Of a stretch of 6,083 bases of DNA, positions 1-5,683 are shown piece after piece. The notes beneath the pieces were generated by a model. That model ran no database searches. It worked only from the letters and a program-made list of their open reading frames with translations, and was not told where the DNA came from. Positions within the stretch are counted from its first letter, which is position 1. Each line of letters opens with the position of its first letter. The stretch is from CBCXVS01 sp965178525. GTDB lineage: Bacteria > Tectomicrobia > Entotheonellia > Entotheonellales > Entotheonellaceae. Location of the stretch: positions 1-6,083 of the forward strand of contig CBCXVS010000377.1 of NCBI GenBank assembly GCA_965178525.1. Direction: 5' to 3'. Made by a program: the position numbers and the translations under genes.

Positions 1-100
1 GGTCAATTCGTTTCAGGCTTTTGAGTTTTTATTTCAACAAGTTGTCGCCGAATCACGGGAGGAACTTCGGCCTAGAGGTTGTTAACATCTCCCGGAATGG

Positions 101-145
101 ATGAAAAAGGGAGCCACGAAGGACGCGAAGGAACACGAAGAGAAG
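101..145 (+). repeat. Dispersed direct repeat, copy A (ACGAAGG-type)
   Basis: This 45-base unit matches positions 1064-1108 at 38 of 45 bases with no gaps, in the same orientation. It is built from a degenerate 7-10 base module ending in CGAAG (CACGAAG, GACGCGAAG, GAACACGAAG). It lies seven bases beyond the toxin stop codon. From memory, ACGAAGG-rich elements of this kind are scattered in intergenic DNA of many environmental bacteria; that is recollection, not a search. The pair with copy B brackets the toxin-antitoxin genes. Confidence 0.75.
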
Positions 146-151
146 CTGAAA

Positions 152-670
152 TCACTGTTGTGCTTGTTGCCGTGCCTGTACCAAAGCCTGCTCACAAAGA
201 CGTGAGCCGACCCAGAAATCGGGTTGGGTTTTGATCTGATGTATGAGCCATTCGAATTCTTGGAAGGAAAGATACCCCTGCCGGAAACCGGCAAGTAGTA
301 AACCGATTGTCCCTTTGAGGGAAAGTCCGACCTGACGAGCTGCTCTGCGAGCCTGCATGTCGTCGATCAAAACCCAGTCAGCCGCTTTCTGCCGGGCGAG
401 GACGATAACTTCGAGTTCGCCGAGATCGATGGCTTGGGCCCAACTGGGAAGTGGAGAGGGCAAAGCAACATCGACAATTCGTATAGACCCTTGCCGAATA
501 AAGAAATCTACGGCTTGAGCATCAACTGCTCCGAGCCTGAAGCCGTTCGACACAACTTCGTTAAAGACCTCCCGGGGGATAAGGATCTCATCGTAGAGTT
601 TCCGTAACAGACCGAGTTGCCCAAGCCTGCCTAGAGCGATCAACGGACCGGCATTGCTGACCACTTTCAC
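152..670 (-). CDS. DUF3368 PIN-domain (VapC-like) toxin
   Basis: This is a predicted PIN-fold ribonuclease toxin of 172 residues, the usual length for the DUF3368 family, whose members are thought to cut RNA using metal bound by acidic residues. The N-terminal strand reads VVSNAGPLIAL (residues 3-13), the family form in which Asn replaces the first Asp of classical PIN domains. Further candidate active-site residues are E38, the DLGE motif (82-85), and D103-D104 in LIDDMQARRAA, followed by the typical GLSLKGTIGLLL segment. The start is GTG and overlaps the antitoxin stop as GTGA, a sign of translational coupling. The C-terminus is rich in Gln and Ala (QALVQARQQAQQ) and ends beside a dispersed repeat. 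The gene appears intact. Toxicity and RNA target cannot be read from the sequence. Confidence 0.88.
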   Translation of the reverse strand: MKVVSNAGPLIALGRLGQLGLLRKLYDEILIPREVFNEVVSNGFRLGAVDAQAVDFFIRQGSIRIVDVALPSPLPSWAQAIDLGELEVIVLARQKAADWVLIDDMQARRAARQVGLSLKGTIGLLLAGFRQGYLSFQEFEWLIHQIKTQPDFWVGSRLCEQALVQARQQAQQ

Positions 671-930
671 GCGAGTTCCTCAGCGATGGTCTCGTCATCG
701 ACATCCGCGTAGATCCCTTGGGCGACTGCATAGTGACGCATCTCGCGCAGGGAGACCCCAGCGAGACGAGCGGCATGCCACATAGAGACATGGCCTTGCT
801 GAAATAGCGTCAGGCTCTGAGCTTTTTTGATTTCCCGCAAGCCGATACGGAGGATACTGTCCAGCGTGTCCCGGTATGGTTCGAGTTGTGTCGAAAGATC
901 ATCAGGGATCGCTATGGTTACGGTAGGCAT
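667..930 (-). CDS. UPF0175 family antitoxin
   Basis: This 87-residue protein fits the UPF0175 family, small DNA-binding proteins that commonly precede DUF3368 PIN toxins and are presumed to neutralise them and repress the operon. It opens with a short strand (VTIAIPDDL, 4-12) typical of ribbon-type or dimerising N-termini. A helical region follows with the family signature LFQQGHVSMWHAARLAGVSLREMRHY (42-67), which resembles a helix-turn-helix. The acidic tail (DVDDETIAEELA) is also typical and could contact the toxin. The ATG is preceded by GGAGG four bases upstream. It is the first gene of a two-gene operon, overlapping the toxin by four bases. Assignment rests on motif recognition plus the partner gene, and both agree. 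Confidence 0.88.
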   Translation of the reverse strand: MPTVTIAIPDDLSTQLEPYRDTLDSILRIGLREIKKAQSLTLFQQGHVSMWHAARLAGVSLREMRHYAVAQGIYADVDDETIAEELA

Positions 931-971
931 AGGTCCTCCCTCTCTATCACGGCGTCATAGGATGCATCTGC

Positions 972-1004
972 TCTGATCATAGCCGATTGTCAGACGAATA
1001 GGAA
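972..1004 (-). promoter_or_regulatory. Candidate promoter and operator of the toxin-antitoxin operon
   Basis: On the minus strand a TATGAT -10-like box (981-976) lies 17 bases from a poor -35-like TTCCTA (1004-999). An inverted repeat, TCTGA (972-976) and TCAGA (990-994), with an additional symmetric AT pair inside each arm, overlaps the -10 box. Antitoxins of such pairs usually bind dyads at their own promoter, so this is a plausible autorepression site. The -35 is weak and the dyad is short, so the call is tentative. Confidence 0.28.
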
Positions 1005-1040
1005 TATTAATCCAGCCACCCAAAATGAGCGCAGGCAATC

Positions 1041-1049
1041 TGATACAAT
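1041..1049 (+). promoter_or_regulatory. Candidate extended -10 promoter for the aminotransferase
   Basis: The sequence TGATACAAT matches the extended -10 pattern TGnTAtAAT at all but one position. No good -35 is seen 16-18 bases upstream, which extended -10 promoters can tolerate. Transcription would begin near 1056, inside or just before the right-hand dispersed repeat, giving a leader of about 70 bases before the preferred GTG start. Confidence 0.35.
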
Positions 1050-1063
1050 AACGTTCTGCCATG

Positions 1064-1108
1064 ATGAAAAGTGGATCCACCAAGGACGCGAAGGAGCGCG
1101 AACAGAAG
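1064..1108 (+). repeat. Dispersed direct repeat, copy B (ACGAAGG-type)
   Basis: This is the partner of the 101-145 repeat, same orientation, differing at seven of 45 positions. The shared core is AAGGACGCGAAGGA. The two copies are 963 bases apart and enclose the complete antitoxin-toxin operon and its promoter. The repeat also contains an in-frame GTG (1071) that could mislead start prediction for the aminotransferase. Confidence 0.75.
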
Positions 1109-1124
1109 GGAAGTGGAGCAGACT

Positions 1125-2336
1125 GTGGATGCATCCGGGACGACCCAGACACGTGAGGAATGGCTCGACGAGCCCTGGCTGGCGGCCATCCGGCCGACCG
1201 CCGCCAGCCTGCCGGAAAGCGGTATCATAGCCGTGGTGAATTACGGCGTCGAGAAGCCCGGCCTGATTGAGTTTTGGGCTGGGGAAGGGGATGCGCCAAC
1301 GCCTGATTTTATTTCCGAAGCGGCCATCGCCGCGCTGCGCGACGGCCGGACATTTTACACTTATCAACGGGGTACCCCCCCGCTGCGCCAGGCTATCGCC
1401 GCATACTTGCAGCGTCATTTCGAGGTGAACCTGAATCCGGAGCGCGTCATCGTGACGGGCTCGGGCATGCAGGCCATCATGCTGACGGCGCAGGCGTTGG
1501 TGGGGTCGGGTGACGAGGTCGTAGTGGTGGCGCCGATGTGGCCCAATATTTTTGCCGCCATCCATATGCAAGAGGCCGTCGCCCGGCCCGTCACGCTGAC
1601 GTGCGATGCCGGGATTTGGCGCCTGGATCTCGAGCGGTTGTTCGATGCGTGTGGTCCCAAAACGCGAGCGCTCTTCATCAACACACCGGGCCATCCGACG
1701 GGTTGGATCATGGACCCAGCGGATATGATTCGGGTGCGGGATTTTGCCCGCGAGCGCGGGCTGTGGATCATCGCCGATGAGGTGTATAGCCAGTTTGTGT
1801 ACGATCGGCCACGGGTCACGTCGTTTCTGGAGGTGATGGCGCCGGACGAGCGTTTGATCGTGACCAACACGTTTTCGAAAAACTGGTCCATGACCGGCTG
1901 GCGCGTTGGCTGGGTGGTGACGCCCGACGCCAAGGCGCTGGGCCAAGTGTTTGAAAATCTGGTGCAGTACAACACCTCGGGGGTGGCGGAATTCCTGCAA
2001 CATGGCTGCGTCGCGGCCCTGAATGAAGGCGATGCCTACCTCAAGCATAGGGTCGAGCAATGCCAGCAAGGGCGGGACCTCGTCTGCGAGCGGCTGGGGC
2101 AACTCCCGCGGGTGCGATTGGCGCCGCCGCAGGGCGCGTTCTATCTGTTTTTCCAGGTCGATGGCGAGCCCGACAGCATGGCTTTGGCCAAGCGCATGGT
2201 CGACGAGGCCAATGTCGGCCTCGCCCCGGGCGTCGCCTTTGGCCCGGGAGGCGAAGGCTTTTTGCGGCTGTGCTATGCGGCGTCGCATCACACGTTGCAG
2301 ACCGGCGTGGAGCGTTTGGCGGCGGCCTTGGCGTAA
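1125..2336 (+). CDS. Class I/II pyridoxal-phosphate aminotransferase
   Basis: A cytosolic fold-type I aminotransferase, expected to move an amino group between an amino acid and a 2-oxo acid using PLP; the substrate is not evident. Landmarks in the 403-residue form are GEGD (53-56), the YTYQRGTPPLRQAIAAY helix, phosphate-binding GSGMQA (112-117), IADEVY with D218 and Y221 contacting the PLP ring, the Schiff-base lysine K252 in NTFSKNWSMTGWRVGW, R260, and the C-terminal carboxylate-binding R381 in FLRLCYA. The usual NPTG motif reads HPTG (H190 replaces the cofactor-contacting Asn), which is odd. The frame is open from a GTG at 1071, but that codon sits inside a dispersed repeat. GTG 1125 is preferred because GGAG lies six bases upstream; GTG 1113 is the alternative. 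The closest family resemblance is to NSPGNPTGW-type aspartate/aromatic-like aminotransferases. Confidence 0.92.
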   Translation: MDASGTTQTREEWLDEPWLAAIRPTAASLPESGIIAVVNYGVEKPGLIEFWAGEGDAPTPDFISEAAIAALRDGRTFYTYQRGTPPLRQAIAAYLQRHFEVNLNPERVIVTGSGMQAIMLTAQALVGSGDEVVVVAPMWPNIFAAIHMQEAVARPVTLTCDAGIWRLDLERLFDACGPKTRALFINTPGHPTGWIMDPADMIRVRDFARERGLWIIADEVYSQFVYDRPRVTSFLEVMAPDERLIVTNTFSKNWSMTGWRVGWVVTPDAKALGQVFENLVQYNTSGVAEFLQHGCVAALNEGDAYLKHRVEQCQQGRDLVCERLGQLPRVRLAPPQGAFYLFFQVDGEPDSMALAKRMVDEANVGLAPGVAFGPGGEGFLRLCYAASHHTLQTGVERLAAALA

Positions 2337-2337
2337 C

Positions 2338-2356
2338 GGCGGGGCCTTGCCCCACC
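2338..2356 (+). terminator. GC-rich hairpin after the aminotransferase
   Basis: A GGGGC-CTT-GCCCC hairpin (2341-2353), extendable by two G-C pairs past one mismatch, begins a few bases after the aminotransferase stop. No T-tract follows directly, so it is at best a weak or Rho-assisted 3' end; the hairpin at 2431-2455 is the stronger terminator. Confidence 0.3.
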
Positions 2357-2430
2357 TTGTATTGACCCCTTCTTAATCGTCGGGGCAATTTGGTCGACTT
2401 CTTGCGCTCGGGATGATTGAGATAAATATG

Positions 2431-2455
2431 AAAAAGGGTAGCGCCCCCTTTTTTT
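2431..2455. terminator. Bidirectional intrinsic terminator between convergent genes
   Basis: AAAAAGGG (2431-2438) pairs perfectly with CCCTTTTT (2446-2453) around a seven-base loop, and T residues continue to 2455. Read on the minus strand, the stem likewise ends in a T run. It begins two bases after the distal stop codon (2457-2459) of the interrupted nuclease-like gene. That placement supports the idea that the original gene ended there rather than at the internal TAG, and the plus-strand aminotransferase can use the same site. Confidence 0.65.
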
Positions 2456-2456
2456 C

Positions 2457-3122
2457 CTACGCCAGCGGCGCCTGGACGTGTTTTGACACAATAAACTTGA
2501 GGAGCCGAAAAATCGTTTCCGCCTCGATTTTTTCGACATACTCTCGGGAAGACATCACCTACATGGTCGGGGAATCGGCTTCAAATTCGCGCACCATGCC
2601 GTGTACGAAAGTCCAACTACCGCTGATCGTATAGCAGCCAAATATCTCTTGCTCGGGCTCGTGCGTTTGCTGCCAATTCAACCACGCGGCGGCTAACATT
2701 TCTCCATACAACTGAAACTGCGGATGGGTCGCCTCGAGCCCGCCTTTGGCCTCTACCACAATGAGATAGGGCGTATCGAGGAGACCGGACACACTGTTGC
2801 CTAAGACGCCATCGACATTCCCTTCCAGCACAAAGCGTGGGAATTCAGCCCGCAATGGTACTTGCGCCCAGGCCTGAATATGGTCTCGTTCGGCTAGCAT
2901 CAGCAGGGGATAAATCGCGCGAGCCCAAATCGTCGCCTCGCTCATCAAACTCAGCGAGTAATTCAGGAGATGGGATTGGATCACCTGCAGATGGGCGCGT
3001 TCTTGCTCGGTCGTCTCTGACATCATACGATCCCATTGTGCCGCTACGATGCCTTGCTCTTGCAGGATGATGAGGGACCGCAATGTGACGTGAGACAAAT
3101 CGGAGAATCTAAATGTCGTCAT
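2457..3122 (-). pseudogene. PD-(D/E)XK nuclease-like protein interrupted by in-frame TAG
   Basis: The upstream open segment (2559-3122) encodes 187 residues with the layout of a PD-(D/E)XK nuclease-fold domain: helix glutamate E62 (SEATIWARAIYPLL), D104 in EGNVDGVLG, E124-A-K126 in YLIVVEAKGG, then Q137 in FQLYGEML. A TAG stop (2559-2561) then occurs, but the same frame stays open for 33 further codons. Those codons read VMSSREYVEKIEAETIFRLL and on, ending in PLA at a second TAG (2457-2459), directly before a terminator. The 33-residue tail looks like a genuine C-terminal helix and resembles tails I recall from related cyanobacterial-type hypothetical proteins. The simplest reading is one nonsense mutation in a roughly 221-residue gene. 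Sequencing error, UAG readthrough, or a functional 187-residue product are alternatives. The ATG has only a weak ribosome site. Function beyond the fold is unknown. Confidence 0.6.
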
Positions 3123-3149
3123 CCGAATGATCTACCTGTCCTTACAGGG

Positions 3150-4040
3150 TTAGCCCACAGCCGGCTTCACCGCCGTGACGAACCGCTCCATCGTGCTGAT
3201 CATGCCAGGTACATCCGCCTCGGGCAGATCGAAGGTCAGGTACGTGCAGCCAAGTGTCTGCGCGCGGCGAATGTCAGCCGCAATCTCCTCGGGCGAGCCC
3301 TCGAAGGCGGCGCGTCCACTGCCCTTGGCATGCGTTGCCAGCGCCAACAGGTTGCGCGGCGCAAAGTGGACCGCATCGCCACGGCCGGCCTGAGCCGCCA
3401 GGCCGCGGACCGTGTCGATCCCTTTGGCCAGATCCTCGAGGCTGAGGCCAAGCGGATGCCAGGCGTCACACCGTTCCGCCACGCGCCGCACCGCCGGGGA
3501 CGAAATCACACCGGGCATGCCGCCCACCCAGACCGGCGGATGGGGCTGCTGCATCGGCCACGGCGCAAAGGTGGCGCCACTAAACGTGAAATACTGGCCA
3601 TTGAAGCTTGGCACGTCGCTCGCCCAGGCGGTCTGGATGATGCGGAGGTACTCGTCGGTCATGGCGCCGCGCTGTCCAAAGGGCAGACCTAAATCGCTGA
3701 ATTCTTCTTCGTCCCAGCCGACGCCGATGCCGAAAATAAAGCGTCCGCCCGATACCTGGTCCACCGTTGCCGCCGCCTTGGCGGTGACGAGCGGATGGCG
3801 ATAGGGCAGGACGATGACGCTGGTGCCGATCTCGATGCGCTGCGTGCGGCCGGCAAAGAAGGCCAGGAGCGAGAACGGATCGGGCCAGGAAGGCCCGTAG
3901 TGCTGCGTCGTTGCCGGTTTGGCCATAATATGATCCGGCACGAAGACGCCATCAAAACCCAGCTCTTCGGCCTTTAACACCAGGGTTTCCGCGTCCGTGA
4001 CGGCCAAGCGCCATATGGGAAGAACCACACCGAATTTCAT
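3150..4040 (-). CDS. LLM class F420-dependent oxidoreductase-like protein
   Basis: A 296-residue member of the bacterial-luciferase-like monooxygenase superfamily: a TIM-barrel, cytosolic, flavin- or F420-dependent oxidoreductase. It starts MKFGVVLPIW and shows the family's GFDGVFVPDHI (28-38), the strand-helix segment IEIGTSVIVLPYRHPLVTAK (69-88), and the DQVSGGRFIFGIGVGWDEEEF block (94-114) typical of the F420-type subgroup. PHPPVWVGG (166-174) follows. F420 use is inferred from this resemblance; FMN is possible. The substrate is unknown. The ATG at 4040 is chosen because AAGGAG lies seven bases upstream; a longer GTG-initiated form to 4076 lacks support. It is transcribed divergently from the acyl-CoA dehydrogenase-like gene and may read through into the interrupted nuclease-like gene 27 bases downstream. 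Confidence 0.9.
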   Translation of the reverse strand: MKFGVVLPIWRLAVTDAETLVLKAEELGFDGVFVPDHIMAKPATTQHYGPSWPDPFSLLAFFAGRTQRIEIGTSVIVLPYRHPLVTAKAAATVDQVSGGRFIFGIGVGWDEEEFSDLGLPFGQRGAMTDEYLRIIQTAWASDVPSFNGQYFTFSGATFAPWPMQQPHPPVWVGGMPGVISSPAVRRVAERCDAWHPLGLSLEDLAKGIDTVRGLAAQAGRGDAVHFAPRNLLALATHAKGSGRAAFEGSPEEIAADIRRAQTLGCTYLTFDLPEADVPGMISTMERFVTAVKPAVG

Positions 4041-4120
4041 TGCGCCGCTCCTTGATCTATCTACATCCAGCACCATGCGAAGTGAGAAAAGAAGTCGAAG
4101 CCGTTAGGTGACTCCCACCA

Positions 4121-4149
4121 CGTATACGAAGTGCCCGAACCGAATTAAA
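4121..4149 (-). promoter_or_regulatory. Candidate promoter for the LLM-type oxidoreductase
   Basis: On the minus strand TATACG (4126-4121) lies 17 bases after TTTAAT (4149-4144). Both boxes are imperfect. The -10 sits in the palindrome CGTATACG (4121-4128) and the -35 in the palindrome GAATTAAATTC (4142-4152). The leader would run about 75 bases to the ATG. Tentative. Confidence 0.25.
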
Positions 4150-4170
4150 TTCATCTTTTCCTCTGGAAAA
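4142..4170. promoter_or_regulatory. Two perfect dyads in the divergent promoter region
   Basis: GAATT-A-AATTC (4142-4152) and TTTTCC-TCT-GGAAAA (4156-4170) are perfect inverted repeats three bases apart. They lie between the candidate divergent promoters. They have the size of operator sites, although AT-rich DNA can produce such dyads by chance. Confidence 0.35.
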
Positions 4171-4172
4171 AC

Positions 4173-4214
4173 GATGTAGCTAATTTTGTCCGGGAACTTA
4201 TAATACGCTACATC
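4173..4214 (+). promoter_or_regulatory. Promoter of the acyl-CoA dehydrogenase-like gene with flanking inverted repeat
   Basis: A consensus TATAAT -10 box occupies 4199-4204, in an AT-rich island within GC-rich surroundings. The -35 region (TGTAGC, 4175-4180, spacer 18) is poor, suggesting activator dependence. A perfect 8-base inverted repeat, GATGTAGC (4173-4180) and GCTACATC (4207-4214), covers the -35 and the expected start point near 4211. The arms are 34 bases centre to centre, about three helical turns, suiting a dimeric or looped regulator. A consensus ribosome site GAGGAG (4271-4276) lies eight bases before the gene's ATG. Confidence 0.5.
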
Positions 4215-4284
4215 ATAGCACACCCGTCGCGGTCGGCGGCGCAAGCGCAGAGGAGCGGATACGACCCTGTGAGGAGAGAGACGC

Positions 4285-5484
4285 ATGGACTTTCAGATCG
4301 CCGAGACCGACACCCACCTGCAACAGCGCTGTCGTCGCCTGGCAGCGGATTTTGCCAGCCGCGCGGCGGCGCATGACCGGGAGGGGAGTCATCCGAACGA
4401 AAATTATGCGGCCTTGCGCCAGGAGGGCTTCTATGCCCTGAATGTGCCCAAAACGATGGGGGGAGGAGGGGTCGGGCTGCTGGGCTATTCTCTGGCAGCT
4501 GAGGCGCTGGCCCAAGGCTGTCCCTCCACCGCTCTCTCCTTTAACATGCATCTGTCGATCGTCGGGTCGCTGATGGAAAGTGCGGAAGTGCCGCAAGCGG
4601 TGAAGCAGCGCACGGCCGATTTGGTCGTCAAGGAGCGGAAACTCATTGCCGGCAATTTCTCAGAGACAAGCAGTACGGCGCTGATGGGGGCGCACACACC
4701 GGAGACGCGGGCGCGGCGGGTCGACGGCGGCTATCGTATCACGGGCCGCAAAATGTTTGCCTCCATGTTGCAAGCGGCGGATTACTGTGCCGTGTTTGCC
4801 TATCCTGAGGAGGCCACGAGTGCGACGGCAGGTATTCTCCTGCTCGTGCCCCGACAGGCGCCGGGGCGGCGCGTCGATGCGGTGTGGGATACGCTCGGCA
4901 TGCGGGCGACCCGCAGTGATTCGCTGATTCTGGACGATTGTTGGGTGCCGGAAGACGCGGTGCTCCTGCGCACCGATGACATCCGGCCGTTTCGGCAAAA
5001 CGGGGCGAATTGGCTGTGGGGTTCCTACACGGCTATCTACCTAGGCGTGGGCGTGGCCGCCTATCAGGAGGCGATCAACGTGGTGAAGGCACGACAGCCG
5101 CGCGGCTACACGCAGTCGCTGGCCTATCACCCGGATGTGCGCCGCCAGGTGGCCGAGATGAGTGTGGATCTGGAAGCGGCCCGGCTCATGACGTATCATG
5201 CCGCTTGGCTGAGCGACACGCAGGGGCCCACGCCGGCGACACTGGCCGCGTTGTATCGGGCGAAGTATATGGTCGGCGAGGCGGTGACGCGCATGACGCG
5301 CACCGCGCTGACGTTGGGCGGGGCGCACGCGCTGTTCAAGACCTCTCCCCTGGAACGGCTCTTTCGCGATGGCGCCGTCGCCCCGATGCAATTTCCGCCG
5401 CGAGACTTCGGTCTTGCCGGTCTGGGCATGTTGGAACTCGATCTGGACCCAGGCGAGGTGTTGCCGCCGTTACAACGCGCGTAA
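4285..5484 (+). CDS. Acyl-CoA dehydrogenase family flavoprotein
   Basis: A 399-residue, full-length member of the acyl-CoA dehydrogenase superfamily, normally FAD-dependent enzymes that desaturate acyl-CoA or, in some branches, act as flavin monooxygenases. The N-terminal helical domain spans about 1-120 and includes the GGGGVGLLGYSLAAEALAQGC segment. The middle beta domain contains NFSETSSTAL (124-133) and RRVDGGYRITGRKMFASM (144-161), the flavin/substrate region. The C-terminal helical domain carries ALTLGGAHALFKTSPLERLFRDG (341-363). The usual catalytic glutamate is not evident: the C-terminal site reads APMQFPPRDFG (366-376) instead of an EGT-type motif, and the alternative helix position (around 240-262) also lacks a Glu before E262. 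This suggests a divergent branch with uncertain reaction. The start is supported by GAGGAG eight bases upstream. No electron-transfer or CoA-ligase partner is nearby. Confidence 0.9.
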   Translation: MDFQIAETDTHLQQRCRRLAADFASRAAAHDREGSHPNENYAALRQEGFYALNVPKTMGGGGVGLLGYSLAAEALAQGCPSTALSFNMHLSIVGSLMESAEVPQAVKQRTADLVVKERKLIAGNFSETSSTALMGAHTPETRARRVDGGYRITGRKMFASMLQAADYCAVFAYPEEATSATAGILLLVPRQAPGRRVDAVWDTLGMRATRSDSLILDDCWVPEDAVLLRTDDIRPFRQNGANWLWGSYTAIYLGVGVAAYQEAINVVKARQPRGYTQSLAYHPDVRRQVAEMSVDLEAARLMTYHAAWLSDTQGPTPATLAALYRAKYMVGEAVTRMTRTALTLGGAHALFKTSPLERLFRDGAVAPMQFPPRDFGLAGLGMLELDLDPGEVLPPLQRA

Positions 5485-5506
5485 AAGGGTACGGCGAGAG
5501 AGGGCC

Positions 5507-5542
5507 GCGTCCGGGGCAAAGATCACTGCGGACGCAACGTCC
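5507..5542. other. Overlapping hairpin-forming repeats downstream of the dehydrogenase-like gene
   Basis: GCGTCC (5507-5512) can pair with GGACGC (5530-5535), and GGACG (5530-5534) can alternatively pair with CGTCC (5538-5542) around a CAA loop. The stems are mutually exclusive. No T-tract follows, so this is not a convincing intrinsic terminator; it may be a 3' mRNA structure. Confidence 0.25.
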
Positions 5543-5589
5543 CCATCACGGTGTGGCCAAGGGATGGGATACCGTACGGACATGACCTG

Positions 5590-5662
5590 AAGTACCTGGA
5601 CAGACTTGCCTTTATACATTTCTCCAGGGGAAACATATAAAGTTAATGGTGTTTCGGTACTT
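5590..5662. repeat. 73-base imperfect palindrome
   Basis: All paired blocks share one centre at 5626. Outer arms are AAGTACC (5590-5596) and GGTACTT (5656-5662); a middle block ACA (5600-5602) pairs with TGT (5650-5652). The inner core 5610-5642 has CTTTATA pairing with TATAAAG and TTTCTCC pairing with GGGGAAA (one G-T). Both strands therefore encode similar peptides (YISPGETYK on plus, YVSPGEMYK on minus). It lies just upstream of the terminal short gene. It could be a small palindromic mobile element, a remnant, or a large operator. Confidence 0.6.
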
Positions 5663-5683
5663 ACCGGGCGAGGAATCATACCG

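Noticed and set aside
2..85. Possible C-terminal end of a gene entering from the left (27 codons, ending REELRPRGC then TAA)
   Set aside because: Too short to recognise, and another plus frame (3-104) is open over the same stretch, so neither can be supported. The remaining bases 1-100 show only a short CGGGAG/CTCCCG inverted repeat (56-61 and 89-94).
101..145. Could the CGAAG-rich repeat be a CRISPR array or tandem minisatellite?
   Set aside because: The internal 7-10 base modules are degenerate and few, with no spacers. Only two distant copies occur in the window.
990..2291. Long open frame of 433 codons on the minus strand opposite the aminotransferase
   Set aside because: It is the antisense shadow of a GC-rich gene. 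The plus-strand product has complete PLP-enzyme motifs, while the antisense translation is rich in Arg, His and Pro with no recognisable domain.
3036..3692. Plus-strand open frame of 218 codons
   Set aside because: It runs opposite the LLM-type oxidoreductase and the start of the nuclease-like gene. Its composition is Arg/His-rich and motif-free.
4104..4286. Minus-strand 60-codon open frame in the divergent intergenic region, with a non-GC-biased stretch (YKFPDKISYIVFPEEK)
   Set aside because: It covers promoter elements and dyads, its start overlaps the start of the dehydrogenase-like gene, and no family is recognisable.
3150..5484. LLM oxidoreductase and acyl-CoA dehydrogenase-like gene as one catabolic operon
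   Set aside because: They are divergently transcribed and no shared substrate is evident, so only possible co-regulation is reported.
5010..5585. Plus-strand 191-codon open frame overlapping the dehydrogenase-like gene in another frame
   Set aside because: Gly/Arg-rich shadow translation with no motif; the overlapping frame has clear acyl-CoA dehydrogenase features.
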